Assembly (NCBI GenBank): GCA_035689115.1 | Contig: DASSMA010000016.1 | Location: forward strand, 1-64,000 | Reading direction: 5' to 3' | DNA length: 64,000 bases | Source of the DNA: JAHFUS01 sp035689115 | GTDB lineage: Bacteria > Actinomycetota > Acidimicrobiia > Acidimicrobiales > GCA-2861595 | Shown here: one piece after another, positions 1 to 10,894 of the stretch | How the letters are laid out: every line of letters starts with the position of its first letter | Position numbering within the stretch: position 1 is the first letter of the stretch | Program-made: the position numbers and the translations under genes | Notes under the pieces: model-generated | What the model saw: only the letters and a program-made list of their open reading frames with translations | What the model was told of the DNA's origin: nothing | Databases searched by the model: none

Positions 1-49
1 CCGGAGGGGAGCCGGCGGATGCTGCCCGCCGTCCGCCGACGTCGCCGCT

Positions 50-111
50 GTGCCATCGGGTCTCCCCTCGTGCCACGGCGTGCCGTCACGTTGTGGCACG
101 CTTGTGGCACG
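50..111. repeat. Cluster of GTGCCA/TGGCAC half-sites
   Basis: GTGCCA occurs at 50-55 and 70-75, with GTGCCG at 80-85. The inverted form TGGCAC occurs at 94-99 and 105-110, inside two direct copies of TTGTGGCACG spaced 11 bp apart (91-100 and 102-111). The cluster lies about 60 bp beyond the 3' end of the tRNA-Arg gene. The even spacing of about one helical turn suggests a protein-binding array, for example an operator or the arm sites of a tRNA-targeting integrase lying left of the window. Nothing else is recognised in bases 1-171. Confidence 0.4.
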
Positions 112-171
112 AACCCTAGTTCACGAACGAGACCCGAAGTACGAAATAGGCTCTGACCTGGGGTTTCCCTG

Positions 172-245
172 CGCCCCCGGCAGGACTCGAACCTGCGACC
201 CGCTGCTTAGAAGGCAGCCGCTCTTTCCAGCTGAGCTACAGGGGC
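172..245 (-). tRNA. tRNA-Arg(TCT)
   Basis: Read on the minus strand, the sequence folds into a standard cloverleaf. The acceptor GCCCCTG pairs with CGGGGGC, the anticodon stem GCTGC/GCAGC encloses loop CTTCTAA (anticodon TCT, which reads AGA), and the T arm is GCAGG-TTCGAGT-CCTGC. The discriminator is G and CCA is not encoded. This is the rare-codon arginine isoacceptor. Confidence 0.95.
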
Positions 246-324
246 AATCCTGCGCGCCCGGGGCGCACCTCCAGCCTACGGTGGCTCCGATGAGCCGCCC
301 CCGCGTGCGGCGGCCGTGGGCGGT

Positions 325-1575
325 TCAGAACCCGGCCACGTTGGGAAGCGGCTCGTGGAAGGGGTCGGGATCGGTGGAGGTCAGCCAGTCGAGCGTGCCG
401 GCGCCCACCAGGGCCGACCGTACCTGGGCCGGCGTGGCGGTGGGATGGGTCGCCTTGTAGAGGGCTGCTGCCCCGGAGACCTGTGGAGCGGCCATCGACG
501 TGCCCGAGATGGTGGCGTACTTCCCGTCGAGCCACGTGGAGGTGATGCAGAAACCGGGGGCGATGAGGTCGACGACCGGCCCGTAGTTGGAGAAGTAGGC
601 GAAGGACTCGTCCAGCGTCGTCCGGCCGAGGCAGTCGGTGTAGGGACCAGAGCTACCGGGCTCCCCGTCGTTGCTCGCCATGGCCGACACGGTGATCACC
701 TCGTCGTAGGCGGCGGGTATGAAGCCGGCGGCGTCGCTGGCGTCGTTCCCGGCGCTGACGACGTAGGTCACGCCGGCCGCCACCGACCGGCAGATAGCCT
801 GGTGGAAGGCGTCGGGCTTGGTCCGCCCGCAGTTGCCGTCGTCGACTCCCTTGGACCCCAGGCTCATGTTGGCGACGTCGATGACGTCGGCGTGGGCGGT
901 CACCCAGTCGACGCCGCAGATGACCGACGACGTGGAGCCCACACCCTGGTCGTTCAGGACGCGCACGGACCAGAGGCGGGCGCCCGGGGCCACGCCGACG
1001 AGCCCGATCCCGTTGTCGAGGGCGGCGGCCCTGCCCGCCACGTGGGTGCCGTGGCCATTGCCGTCCTCGATGGAGGTTCCGTTGGCGCAGCCGACCCCGC
1101 CGACCACGTTGAGGTCGGGGTGGCCGGTGTCGATGCCGGTGTCGAGGACGGCGATGTCCATGTCGACGCGCTGGTCGACGCCGTCGACGCGGGCCGTCGG
1201 GCTGGCGAGGCCGCCCAGCAACTGGAGGGCCGAGGGAACGAACTGGGTGGGGACGTCGAAGCCGCCGAACTTCTTCACCGGGTCGAAGGCCTTGAACTGC
1301 TGGTCGGGGGCGACGAACAGGACGTCGCGGTCCCGCTCGACCCGGGCCTTCACCGTGTCGCTGAGCACGGCCGCGTAGCCGTCGAGTGCGGCGTGGTACA
1401 CGTGGGTCGGCGCGGCGCCGTCGGCCTGGGCCTTGGCGGCGGCGTCGACCCCGTCGCGCAGCACCACCACGTACGGCGCCGTGGACGCCACCGCCGTCGA
1501 CGCCACCGCCGGCGAGGCGGAGGCCGACAGCAGGCCCACGCCGAGCAGGATCTTGGCCAGCCTGCCTCGCCCCAT
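325..1575 (-). CDS. Secreted subtilisin-like serine protease (S8)
   Basis: Extracellular endopeptidase of the subtilase family, 416 aa. A Sec signal peptide covers about residues 1-31 (hydrophobic core ILLGVGLLSASA, then an Ala-rich cleavage region). Residues 34-100 resemble an I9 propeptide. The catalytic triad is visible: Asp145 in AVLDTGID, His175 in GNGHGTHVAG and Ser360 in SGTSMAAPQVSG. The oxyanion Asn277 lies in VVSAGND. Cysteine pairs after residue 160 suggest disulfides in the secreted enzyme. The ATG start has an AAGGGGG ribosome binding site about 5 nt upstream. The gene is divergent from the CopC-CopD gene, with about 110 bp between them for both promoters. The substrate is unknown. 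Confidence 0.93.
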   Translation of the reverse strand: MGRGRLAKILLGVGLLSASASPAVASTAVASTAPYVVVLRDGVDAAAKAQADGAAPTHVYHAALDGYAAVLSDTVKARVERDRDVLFVAPDQQFKAFDPVKKFGGFDVPTQFVPSALQLLGGLASPTARVDGVDQRVDMDIAVLDTGIDTGHPDLNVVGGVGCANGTSIEDGNGHGTHVAGRAAALDNGIGLVGVAPGARLWSVRVLNDQGVGSTSSVICGVDWVTAHADVIDVANMSLGSKGVDDGNCGRTKPDAFHQAICRSVAAGVTYVVSAGNDASDAAGFIPAAYDEVITVSAMASNDGEPGSSGPYTDCLGRTTLDESFAYFSNYGPVVDLIAPGFCITSTWLDGKYATISGTSMAAPQVSGAAALYKATHPTATPAQVRSALVGAGTLDWLTSTDPDPFHEPLPNVAGF

Positions 1576-1684
1576 GTCGCCCCCTTGCGTCAGACCGCGC
1601 CGAGCGGCCGGATGCCGCCTGGTATTCGCCGGCGGCTGCCGATCTTCCTGCCGTCCGCCGCTCCTTGCCGTCTACTCTCCGGCC

Positions 1685-3608
<1,924 letters not shown>

Positions 3609-3622
<14 letters not shown>

Positions 3623-6600
3623 CGATGCTGCCGTTGGCGATGGCCTGCGGGTTGGCCACGTCGATGTCTTCGCTCGACCCGAAGGCGTTGTCGTAGACGA
3701 CGGCGCTGGTCGCCGCGTCCCACACCTTCAGGCGCAGCTTGTCGACGCCCCCGCCGCCGGCGGCCTGCCCGTCGGTGGCGGTGAGCAGGAAGCCGTAGTT
3801 CCCCGAGCCGTTCACCGTGCCGAAGCCCTTGTACTGGGCCTTGGCGCCGGCGACGACCAGCCACTGGTAGGTGGTGGACGAGAAGCGGAAGGTCCCCGCC
3901 TTGAAGTCGAACTCGGTGTTGCCCTTGGGCACCGTGGCGCCCTTCTGGTACTTGGACTCGAACCCGAAGTTGGCCTTGCCGGCCAGGGACGGGTCGGCGG
4001 CGTAGGCGCCGGCCGGCGAGTTCAGCGTGCCGCCGCCGGTGACGAACCCGGCGCTCGGGTCGTAGACGACGACCATGGTGCTGGCGGGCAGGCTGCTCGC
4101 CCCGTCGCTGTCGCGGGCGACCACGACCACGGTGTAGACGCCGGCCGCGGTGATGGTCTTGGCCGCCGTGCAGGCGCCGCCCGAGGCGGAGACGGGCGCG
4201 CCCGGGCCGGCACCGTCGTCCCAGTCGACGGTGCACGCCACGGTGTCGAGGCCGGGGTCGAACACGGGCGCGACGAGCGAGACGGTCGACCCGACCGGGT
4301 AGAGCGCACCGGTCGCCGGGCTGGAGATGGACACCGTCGGCGGCACGTTGTTCACGGTGAGGGCGAACGTGGTGGAGGTCGTGGCCTGGCCGTCGTCGGC
4401 GGTGACGGTGACGGTCTGCGACTGGTCGGGGCCGTCGGTGGTGGCGAAGCTCCACGACCAGGTGCCGTTGCCGTTGTCGGTGACGGAGCCGACCGAGGCG
4501 GTGAGGGTGACGGGGTCGCCGTCGGGGTCGGAGACGGTGCCGGTGTTGGTGGCCGTGGTGCCCTCGTTCACGGTGACCGACGCGGCGTCGGCATGCACCA
4601 CCGGCGGGCTGTTCTTCACCCGCATCTCGAAGGCGATCTGGTCCTTGAGCCCGCCCGCCTCGGTGGCGGTGATGTACACCAACTGGTTGGTGGTGGCGTT
4701 GGCGTGCCAGCTCCAGGTGCCGTCGCCGTTGTCGGTGACGGTGCCGGCCGAGGCGGAGAGGGTGACCGCGTCGTGCTCGACGTCGACGTACTTCCCGGTC
4801 ATGGACACCGGGTCGCCGGTGAACACCTCGGCCGTCTCGACGCCGTCGGCGTTCACGTAGGGCCGCTCGTTCCCGCTGCCGTCGGTGACGATGATCTCCG
4901 AGATCATGCCGAACACGGCGTGGAAGAAGATGTGGCAGTGGAAGACCCACCGGCCGTAGGCGCCGCCGGGGGTGACGCCGTCCATGAGGGGGCGGTCGTC
5001 GAGCCGGACGCGGTAGCGCAGGGTGGTGTTGCCGGGGACGTCGACCTCGTCCTGGAAGTCCCGCGGGAAGGTGTAGAGGACGGTGCCCGGCGGGTTCTCC
5101 AGGGTGAGGGGCTGGACCGAGAACCCGTGGGGGTGGAACGGGTGGTGGGCGCCGGTGGCGTTCTTGACGGTGAGCTCGAGGGTGTCGCCGACATGGGCGG
5201 CGTAGCGGGTGGAGCCGATGGTGGGGGCGGCGGTGTAGTCGCCCGGCGAGTCGTGCGTGCCCTTGACGCCGTTGATGAACGTGTCGCTGCCGCTGCCCAT
5301 GGCGTTCAGCTCGATCTGCTGGCTGGCCATGCCGAGCTTCGGAGCCACGAACCCGCCGGCCGGGGTGATGAACCCGCCGGTGGGCGCCGGCAGCGTCTCG
5401 ACGCTGCGGGCCACGCCCGGGTCGGCGAGGATCGGGGTGCCGGCGCCGATGGTGAAGGCCGGTGCCGGCGCCGCACCGGTCACGCCCAGGTGGGCGACGG
5501 GGACGGTGGGGAGGTTGGCCCACCCGCCGGCGCCGTTGCCGCCGCCGGTGCGCTTGAAGTCCTCCTGCCACATCGTGAGGGTGCCGGTGGCGCTGGCGGG
5601 GATGGCCGCCACCACGTCGGCCCGCTCGCCGGGCCCGAGGACGATCTCGCCGGCGTCGTAGTTCCACTCGTACGGCGAGTGCCCGCCGTCGACCACGGCG
5701 CTGTCGAGGAGGCCGCCCTCGCCGCCGATCCGCACCAGCGGGACCAGGGCGCCGGAGTCGTCGGTGAGCCGGAGGCGGAAGAACCGGATGGCCGCCGCGT
5801 TGATCAGCTGGAAGCGCTGCCCCGAACCTGCCGCGACCGGCGTGGTGACCGCCGTGTCGGAGAGGTCGCCCGGGGCACTCTGGGTGCCGTCCCGGCCGCC
5901 CACGTTCTTCCCGTTGGTGAGCACGATCCGGCCCTCGTTGGAGTTGCCGCTGGTGCGCTGGATGTTGGGCACGTCGCCCTCGCCCAGCTCGGAGCCGATG
6001 GCGGCGCCGTCCTCGTCGATCGGCGTGTCGCACAGGTCGCTCGGATGGGGCGCCATCTGGGCCGGGAAGGGCGTGGCCCCGCTGATGTGCGGCGACGAGT
6101 CGGGGTAGGTCTGGGAGTCGTCGGGGCCGGCGTGGCACACGGTGATGTCGCTCAGCACCATGGTGCGGGTGTCGGCCTGCGGGGGGAGGACGTGCTCGGT
6201 CTGGAGCGTGGCCTCGGCCGGGTCGGTGACGACGATCGATCCGTACAGCCCCTTGAACACCTGGTTGGTGGAGGAGTGGTGGTGGGGGTGGTACCAGAAG
6301 ATCCCGGCGCGGGGGACGATGAACTTGTAGAGGAACTTGCCGCCGGGCGGGACCATGTTCTGGGTGAGGGGCGTGCCGTCGCTGGCGTTGTCCAGCTCGA
6401 TGCCGTGCCAGTGGATGCCGCTCGGGTGGTCGAGGTGGTTCTCGTAGTGGACGATGACGGTGTCGCCCACGTGGAGCCGCAGCTCGGGACCCGGAATGGT
6501 GCCGTTGAAGGTGAGGACGTTGGCGGTGACGTTGTTGCCGATGGCGACCCCCGGCGTCTCGTCGGCCACGATGGTGGTCTCGAGCGTGGTGGGGCTCGGG

Positions 6601-6761
6601 TTGGTGTCGACGGCGACCGGGACCTGGTAGGGGTCCCCCCCGCCCGACGTCGCCACCGCCGGCGAATCCATGCGGGTGGCCACCAGGATCGTGGCCACGA
6701 GGACGGTCGCGATCCCGACCGCGTACACGTGTGACCGCCCGCCCGCCGTTGCGTTCCGCAC
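3609..6761 (-). CDS. Multicopper oxidase with PKD/cadherin-like repeats and a post-COAP-type C-terminal domain
   Basis: A secreted or anchored blue copper oxidase of about 1050 aa. One hydrophobic segment (residues 10-30) acts as signal or anchor. Four copper-ligand motifs are present in order: HWHG near 117, WYHPHHHS near 157, HPFHPHG near 538, and HCHIFFH with the axial-type Met of VFGM near 605, so trinuclear and type 1 sites look intact. From about 630 to 850 there are two or three Ig-like modules with DNGDGTWSW and PPTVSISSP signatures. From about 880 to the end, a GFVTGGGTLNSPAGAY...NFGF region matches the post-COAP module seen on other oxidases. GTG 6761 is preceded by AAGGGGG at about 7 nt; the frame runs open further upstream without coding character. 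Substrate could be Cu(I), Fe(II), Mn(II) or organic compounds. Confidence 0.88.
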
Positions 6762-6878
6762 GCCCCCGACCCCCTTCGCATCGCCGCCGCGCCCAAGTGG
6801 CGACGAACCCGACACACTCAGCGTAGACGGCGATTCCCCGGGCGGCAATGGTCCGTCCGCGGGAGTAGAACGTGGCCC

Positions 6879-7763
6879 GTGTTCGGCGCCATCTCGTACC
6901 ACCCGCTGGTGCACATCAAGATCGGGCCGCTCTCGATCTCGCCCCACGGCATCGGCATCGCCCTCGGCTTCATCATCGGCGCCCAGTTGCTCCTGCCCCG
7001 CACCCGCCGGCTCCGGATCAGCGACGACGACATGTACGCCCTGCTCACGCTGGCCGCCATCGGCGCCATCATCGGCGCCCGGCTGGCCTACGTGCTGAAC
7101 CACGCCTCCGATTTCGGCTCCCCCGTCGACGTGCTCAAGGTGTGGCAGGGCGGCATCTCGCTGCTCGGCGGCTTCTTCGGCGCAGTCCTGCTGGCCACGC
7201 CGGCCATGCACAACCGCCACCTGTCGTTCTGGAAGGTGATGGACGCCGCCGCGCCCGGCATGGCGCTCGGCGTGTGCGTCGGCCGCATCGGCGACCTCAT
7301 CGTGGCCGACCACCTCGGCAAGACCACGACGTTCTTCCTCGGCTACGTCTGCCCGCCCTCCAATGTCGACACCGCCTCGCCGTGCGTGCCCGGGACGGTG
7401 GTGCACCAGACCGCCCTGTACGACATGCTGCTGGCCATCCCGCTGCTGGTCGGCCTGCTCCTGTTGCGGCGCAAGGACCGCTGGGACGGGTTCCTCATCA
7501 TGGTCTTCGCCGCCTGGTACGGCTGCCAGCGGATCCTCGAGGACTTCCTGCGGGAGGACGTGCGCCGGCTGGGCCTCACCGGCAGCCAGTACACGGCCAT
7601 CGTCACCGTGGCCGTCACCCTCATCTGGCTGCTCTTCGTGCGCCGGACACCGAGGTGGGGCCGTTGGGACGAGGCTGCCCCTACCCTGCCTGAGGAAGCA
7701 GAGGTCCCGGTCCCCGGCGACGCCGACGAGCCCGGCACCGACAACGACCCAGGAGAGGAGTAG
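6879..7763 (+). CDS. lgt: Prolipoprotein diacylglyceryl transferase-like protein
   Basis: Lgt transfers diacylglycerol from phosphatidylglycerol to the lipobox cysteine of prolipoproteins in the membrane. The 294-aa protein has about seven membrane helices. The family motif appears as VWQGGISLLGGFFG (about 89-102) and GRIGDLIVADHLG (about 135-147), close to the canonical GRxGNFxNxExxG but with Asp-Leu-Ile-Val-Ala-Asp where Asn, Asn and Glu are usual, and Leu where E. coli has His103. It could therefore be a diverged paralogue with altered activity. Translation starts at GTG 6879. DUF3107 follows after 3 bp and the two ATPase genes continue in the same direction. The C-terminal 40 residues are acidic and cytoplasmic. 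Confidence 0.8.
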   Translation: MFGAISYHPLVHIKIGPLSISPHGIGIALGFIIGAQLLLPRTRRLRISDDDMYALLTLAAIGAIIGARLAYVLNHASDFGSPVDVLKVWQGGISLLGGFFGAVLLATPAMHNRHLSFWKVMDAAAPGMALGVCVGRIGDLIVADHLGKTTTFFLGYVCPPSNVDTASPCVPGTVVHQTALYDMLLAIPLLVGLLLLRRKDRWDGFLIMVFAAWYGCQRILEDFLREDVRRLGLTGSQYTAIVTVAVTLIWLLFVRRTPRWGRWDEAAPTLPEEAEVPVPGDADEPGTDNDPGEE

Positions 7764-7766
7764 CGG

Positions 7767-7997
7767 ATGGAAGTGCGCATCGGCGTCACCCAGTCGCCGA
7801 AGGAGCTCGAGCTGGAGACCAACGACAAGCCCGAGGAGGTCACCAAGGCGATCGAGGCCGCCATCGCCGACGGCGACAAGATGCTGTGGCTCACGGACCG
7901 CAAGGGCCGCAAGGTCGGCGTCCCCGCCGCCAAGATCGCCTACGTCGAGATCGGCAGCCCGAGCGAGGACCGCCGGGTCGGCTTCGGCGTGCCGTAG
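7767..7997 (+). CDS. DUF3107 family protein
   Basis: A small acidic protein of 76 aa matching the actinobacterial DUF3107 family: an N-terminal strand MEVRIGVTQSPKELELET, a helix (EEVTKAIEAAIADGDKM), then WLTDRKGRKVGVPAAKIAYVEIG. The family is widespread in Actinobacteria and has no established function that I know of. The ATG is preceded by GGAGAGGAG. It is wedged between lgt and the first ATPase with very short gaps, so it is probably cotranscribed with them. Confidence 0.85.
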   Translation: MEVRIGVTQSPKELELETNDKPEEVTKAIEAAIADGDKMLWLTDRKGRKVGVPAAKIAYVEIGSPSEDRRVGFGVP

Positions 7998-8010
7998 CCG
8001 GCCGCCGTCG

Positions 8011-8958
8011 TTGGGCGACCTCCTCGACCGCAAGCTCCTCCTCGTCACCGGCAAGGGCGGGGTGGGCAAGACCACCGTGGCCGCGTCCCTGGCGCTGCTG
8101 GCGTCCCAGCGCGGGAAGCGCACCCTCGCCTGCGAGGTGGACGCCAAGGGCGACCTGGCGGCCGTCTTCGAGACCGGCCCCACCTCCTTCGACGAGCGCG
8201 AGGTGCAGCCCCGGCTGTTCGCCATGACGATGGACACCGAGGCGTCGCTCAAGGAGTACCTCGCCCTCCAGCTCCGCCTCCCCGTCGCCGCCCGCATCGG
8301 GCCGCTGGCCCGCATGTTCGACTTCGTGGCCACCGCCGCCCCCGGTGTGCGGGAGATCCTCACCATCGGCAAGTTCGCCTACGAGGTCCGCCAGGGCCGC
8401 TACGACCTGGTGGTGGTCGACGGTGCCGCCACCGGCCACGTGGTCGGCCAGCTGGCCGCCCCCCAGGCCATCAACGAGCTGGTCCAGGTCGGCATCATCC
8501 GCGAGCAGACCCGCTGGATGCTCGACATCCTCAACGACCCGGCCAAGACCGGGATGGTGATCGTGGCGACCCCCGAGGAGATGCCGGTCAACGAGACCAT
8601 CGACCTGGCCGCCCGCCTGCGGGGCGAGACGAGCGTCGACCTGGCGGCCGTCGTGGTGAACCGGGTGCTGCCCGAGCTGTTCGGGCGGGGTGAGGAGGAG
8701 GTCTTCGAGCGCCTGGCCCACCCCGACAACGCCGCCCTGCTCCGCAAAGCCGCGGGTGACGACGTGGGGCCCATCCTCGACGCCGCCCGCCTCGCCGTCA
8801 CCCTGCGCCGCACCCGCGCCGGGCACATCGAGCGGCTCCGGGCGGCAGTCGACACCGCCGTGCCCATGCTCTACGTGCCCTACCTCTTCCTCCGCTCCCA
8901 CGGCCTGCGTGCCACCCACCAGGTGTCAGAGGCCCTCGCCGCCGAGCTCGGCTATTGA
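8011..8958 (+). CDS. ArsA/Get3-family ATPase, first of a pair
   Basis: A P-loop ATPase of about 315 aa. The deviant Walker A LLVTGKGGVGKTTVA lies at about residues 9-23 and an ArsA-type DVVDGAATG-like switch lies in LVVVDGAATGHVV. It resembles the proteins of adjacent ArsA-like gene pairs found in Actinobacteria (the Rv3679/Rv3680 type in M. tuberculosis), which are related to tail-anchored-protein targeting Get3 rather than to arsenite pumps. No arsenic-resistance gene is nearby. The start is taken as TTG 8011, 13 bp after DUF3107, because the P-loop follows directly; no earlier plausible start lies downstream of the DUF3107 stop. The partner ATPase follows at 9094. Confidence 0.85.
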   Translation: MGDLLDRKLLLVTGKGGVGKTTVAASLALLASQRGKRTLACEVDAKGDLAAVFETGPTSFDEREVQPRLFAMTMDTEASLKEYLALQLRLPVAARIGPLARMFDFVATAAPGVREILTIGKFAYEVRQGRYDLVVVDGAATGHVVGQLAAPQAINELVQVGIIREQTRWMLDILNDPAKTGMVIVATPEEMPVNETIDLAARLRGETSVDLAAVVVNRVLPELFGRGEEEVFERLAHPDNAALLRKAAGDDVGPILDAARLAVTLRRTRAGHIERLRAAVDTAVPMLYVPYLFLRSHGLRATHQVSEALAAELGY

Positions 8959-9093
8959 GTCCGATGACTCGACTCGGGCATCCTGCCCTCGCCTCGTGTG
9001 CCGGCGGCGGCCTGGCGGCCGCGACGCCGGCATCGCCGGAATCCGTTGCGCGTCGGGAGCGGCCATCCATGGCCGCGGTCACGGAGGTCTGAC

Positions 9094-10248
9094 GTGCGTA
9101 CCGCCGCGTCGATCGAGCAGCTGCTGGCGGCCAAGGAGATCGTGGTCGCCTGCGGGTCGGGCGGGGTGGGCAAGACCACCACCGCCGCCGCCCTCGCCGC
9201 CACCGCCGCCGCCCGCCACGGCGGCAAGGTCCTCGTGCTCACCGTCGACCCCGCCCGCCGGCTGGCCGACGCCCTGGGCGTGGAGGCGCTCGGCAACGAG
9301 GCCCGGCGGGTGCCCGGCTCCGCCTTCGCCGAGGCCGGCATCACGCCGCGCGGCGAGCTGTGGGCGGCCATGCTCGACACCAAGCAGTCGTGGGACGACC
9401 TGGTGCGCGAGCACGCGCCCGATCGGCGCACCGCCCGGCGCATCCTCGAGAACAAGCTCTACGAGAACATCGCCGGACGCTTCGTGCAGAGCCACGAGTA
9501 CATCGCCATGGAGCGCCTGTACGACCTGCACCACGAGGGCGCCTACGACCTGATCGTGGTGGACACACCGCCGACCCGCAACGCCCTCGACTTCCTCGAG
9601 GCGCCCGAGCGCATGGCCGACTTCTTCTCCAGCCGGTTCCTCCGGATCCTCACCGCGCCCGCCCGCTCGAAGGTCGTGAACCTGGCCTCCCGACCCTTCT
9701 TCACGGTGGCCGACCGCGTCCTCGGCTCGCAGTTCCTCCAGGACATCGCCGAGTTCTTCTCGCTGTTCCAGACCATGGCGCCCGGCTTCCTGGAGCGGGC
9801 CCGGGCGGTGCGACGGCTGCTGGGCGACAACCGCACCACCTACGTGGTGGTGTCCACTCTGGAGGCGGCGCCCCTTCGGGAGGCCGAGGTCTTCGTCGAC
9901 GCCCTCTCGGCCAAGGGGTACCACCTGGGCGCCGTCGTGCTCAACCGGGTCCTCCCGTCGTACCTGCTCGACGAGCGGGCCGGCGCGGTGGCCGCCGCGC
10001 TGTCCGACGGGGCGGCCACCGCCGCCGAGTCCGTCGCCGGCGACGTGGGCGACCGGCCCCAGGTCGCCCGGGTGCTGGCCGAGGTCGCCGACAGCTTCCT
10101 GCGCTTCCAGGTGGTGGCCCAGAGGGAGGCCGAGCAGCGAGGCGAACTGGCCCTGCACACCGACGTGATGGTCACCGTGCCGTACTTCGAGACCGACGTG
10201 TGCGACCTGGCCGGACTCCTGCGACTCGGCGAGCACATCTGGTCGTAG
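9094..10248 (+). CDS. ArsA/Get3-family ATPase, second of a pair
   Basis: A protein of about 384 aa with deviant Walker A VVACGSGGVGKTTTAAALA (about 15-33), switch I-like VLTVDPARRLADALG, and switch II LIVVDTPPTRNALDFL (about 149-164). It is longer than its neighbour and keeps the DPAxRL and DTPPTR motifs typical of the ArsA clade. The two ATPases probably form a heteromer, as inferred for the paired actinobacterial homologues. GTG 9094 follows a GGAGG at 9083-9087. About 135 bp separate it from the first ATPase; that gap shows no further gene. The methyltransferase starts 9 bp after its stop. Confidence 0.86.
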   Translation: MRTAASIEQLLAAKEIVVACGSGGVGKTTTAAALAATAAARHGGKVLVLTVDPARRLADALGVEALGNEARRVPGSAFAEAGITPRGELWAAMLDTKQSWDDLVREHAPDRRTARRILENKLYENIAGRFVQSHEYIAMERLYDLHHEGAYDLIVVDTPPTRNALDFLEAPERMADFFSSRFLRILTAPARSKVVNLASRPFFTVADRVLGSQFLQDIAEFFSLFQTMAPGFLERARAVRRLLGDNRTTYVVVSTLEAAPLREAEVFVDALSAKGYHLGAVVLNRVLPSYLLDERAGAVAAALSDGAATAAESVAGDVGDRPQVARVLAEVADSFLRFQVVAQREAEQRGELALHTDVMVTVPYFETDVCDLAGLLRLGEHIWS

Positions 10249-10257
10249 CCTCTTTCC

Positions 10258-10893
10258 ATGCCGATCGTGGACGCTGCCGTCGAGGCCTACACCGAGGCCC
10301 ACACCACGCCGCTGCCCGCCCTGTTCGACGCCATCGCCGAGCAGGCCCGGCGCTTCGAGGCCCCCGGCATGCTGGTGGGGCCGGTGGAGGGGCGCTTCCT
10401 CGAGACGCTGGTGCGCGCGGCCGGCGCCCGCCGGGTGCTGGAGATCGGCACCTTCTGCGGCTACTCCGCCCTCTCCATGGCGGCCGGCCTTCCGCCCGAC
10501 GGCACCATCGTCAGCTGCGAGGTCCACCCGCCCCACGCCGAGGCGGCCCGCCGCTTCGTGGCCGAGAGCCCCTACGCCGGCCGCATCGAGGTCCGGCTGG
10601 GCCCCGCCCTCGACACCGTCGCGTCGCTCGACGGCCCCTTCGACCTGGTCTTCATCGACGCCGACAAGACCAACTACGCCAACTACTTCGAGGCCGTCCT
10701 GCCCAAGCTGGCCCCCGCCGGCCTCATCGTGGTCGACAACACGCTGTGGAGCGGGCGGGTGCTCGACGACGCCGACCTCGACGACGACACGGTCGCCATC
10801 CGCTCGTTCAACGACCTGGTGGCCAAGGACCCCCGGGTCACCTGCGTGCTGCTCCCGGTGCGCGACGGGGTCACCCTCGTCACCCGGGCCTGA
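10258..10893 (+). CDS. SAM-dependent O-methyltransferase (caffeoyl-CoA OMT-like)
   Basis: A 211-aa class I methyltransferase of the cation-dependent O-methyltransferase family. The SAM-binding motif I is EIGTFCGYSALSMA (about 62-75), motif II includes SCEVHP, and the metal and substrate-binding segment is VFIDADKTNYANYFE (about 130-144) followed by VVDNTLWSGRV. The length matches the bacterial family. It probably methylates a catechol-type hydroxyl, but the substrate cannot be read from context. It is packed between the ATPase gene and the PHP gene, 1 bp from the latter. Confidence 0.88.
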   Translation: MPIVDAAVEAYTEAHTTPLPALFDAIAEQARRFEAPGMLVGPVEGRFLETLVRAAGARRVLEIGTFCGYSALSMAAGLPPDGTIVSCEVHPPHAEAARRFVAESPYAGRIEVRLGPALDTVASLDGPFDLVFIDADKTNYANYFEAVLPKLAPAGLIVVDNTLWSGRVLDDADLDDDTVAIRSFNDLVAKDPRVTCVLLPVRDGVTLVTRA

Positions 10894-10894
10894 G

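Noticed and set aside
8011..10248. Arsenite efflux ATPases (arsA of an ars operon)
   Set aside because: There is no arsB, arsC, arsR or arsD nearby, and paired single-domain proteins of this kind in Actinobacteria are Get3-like.
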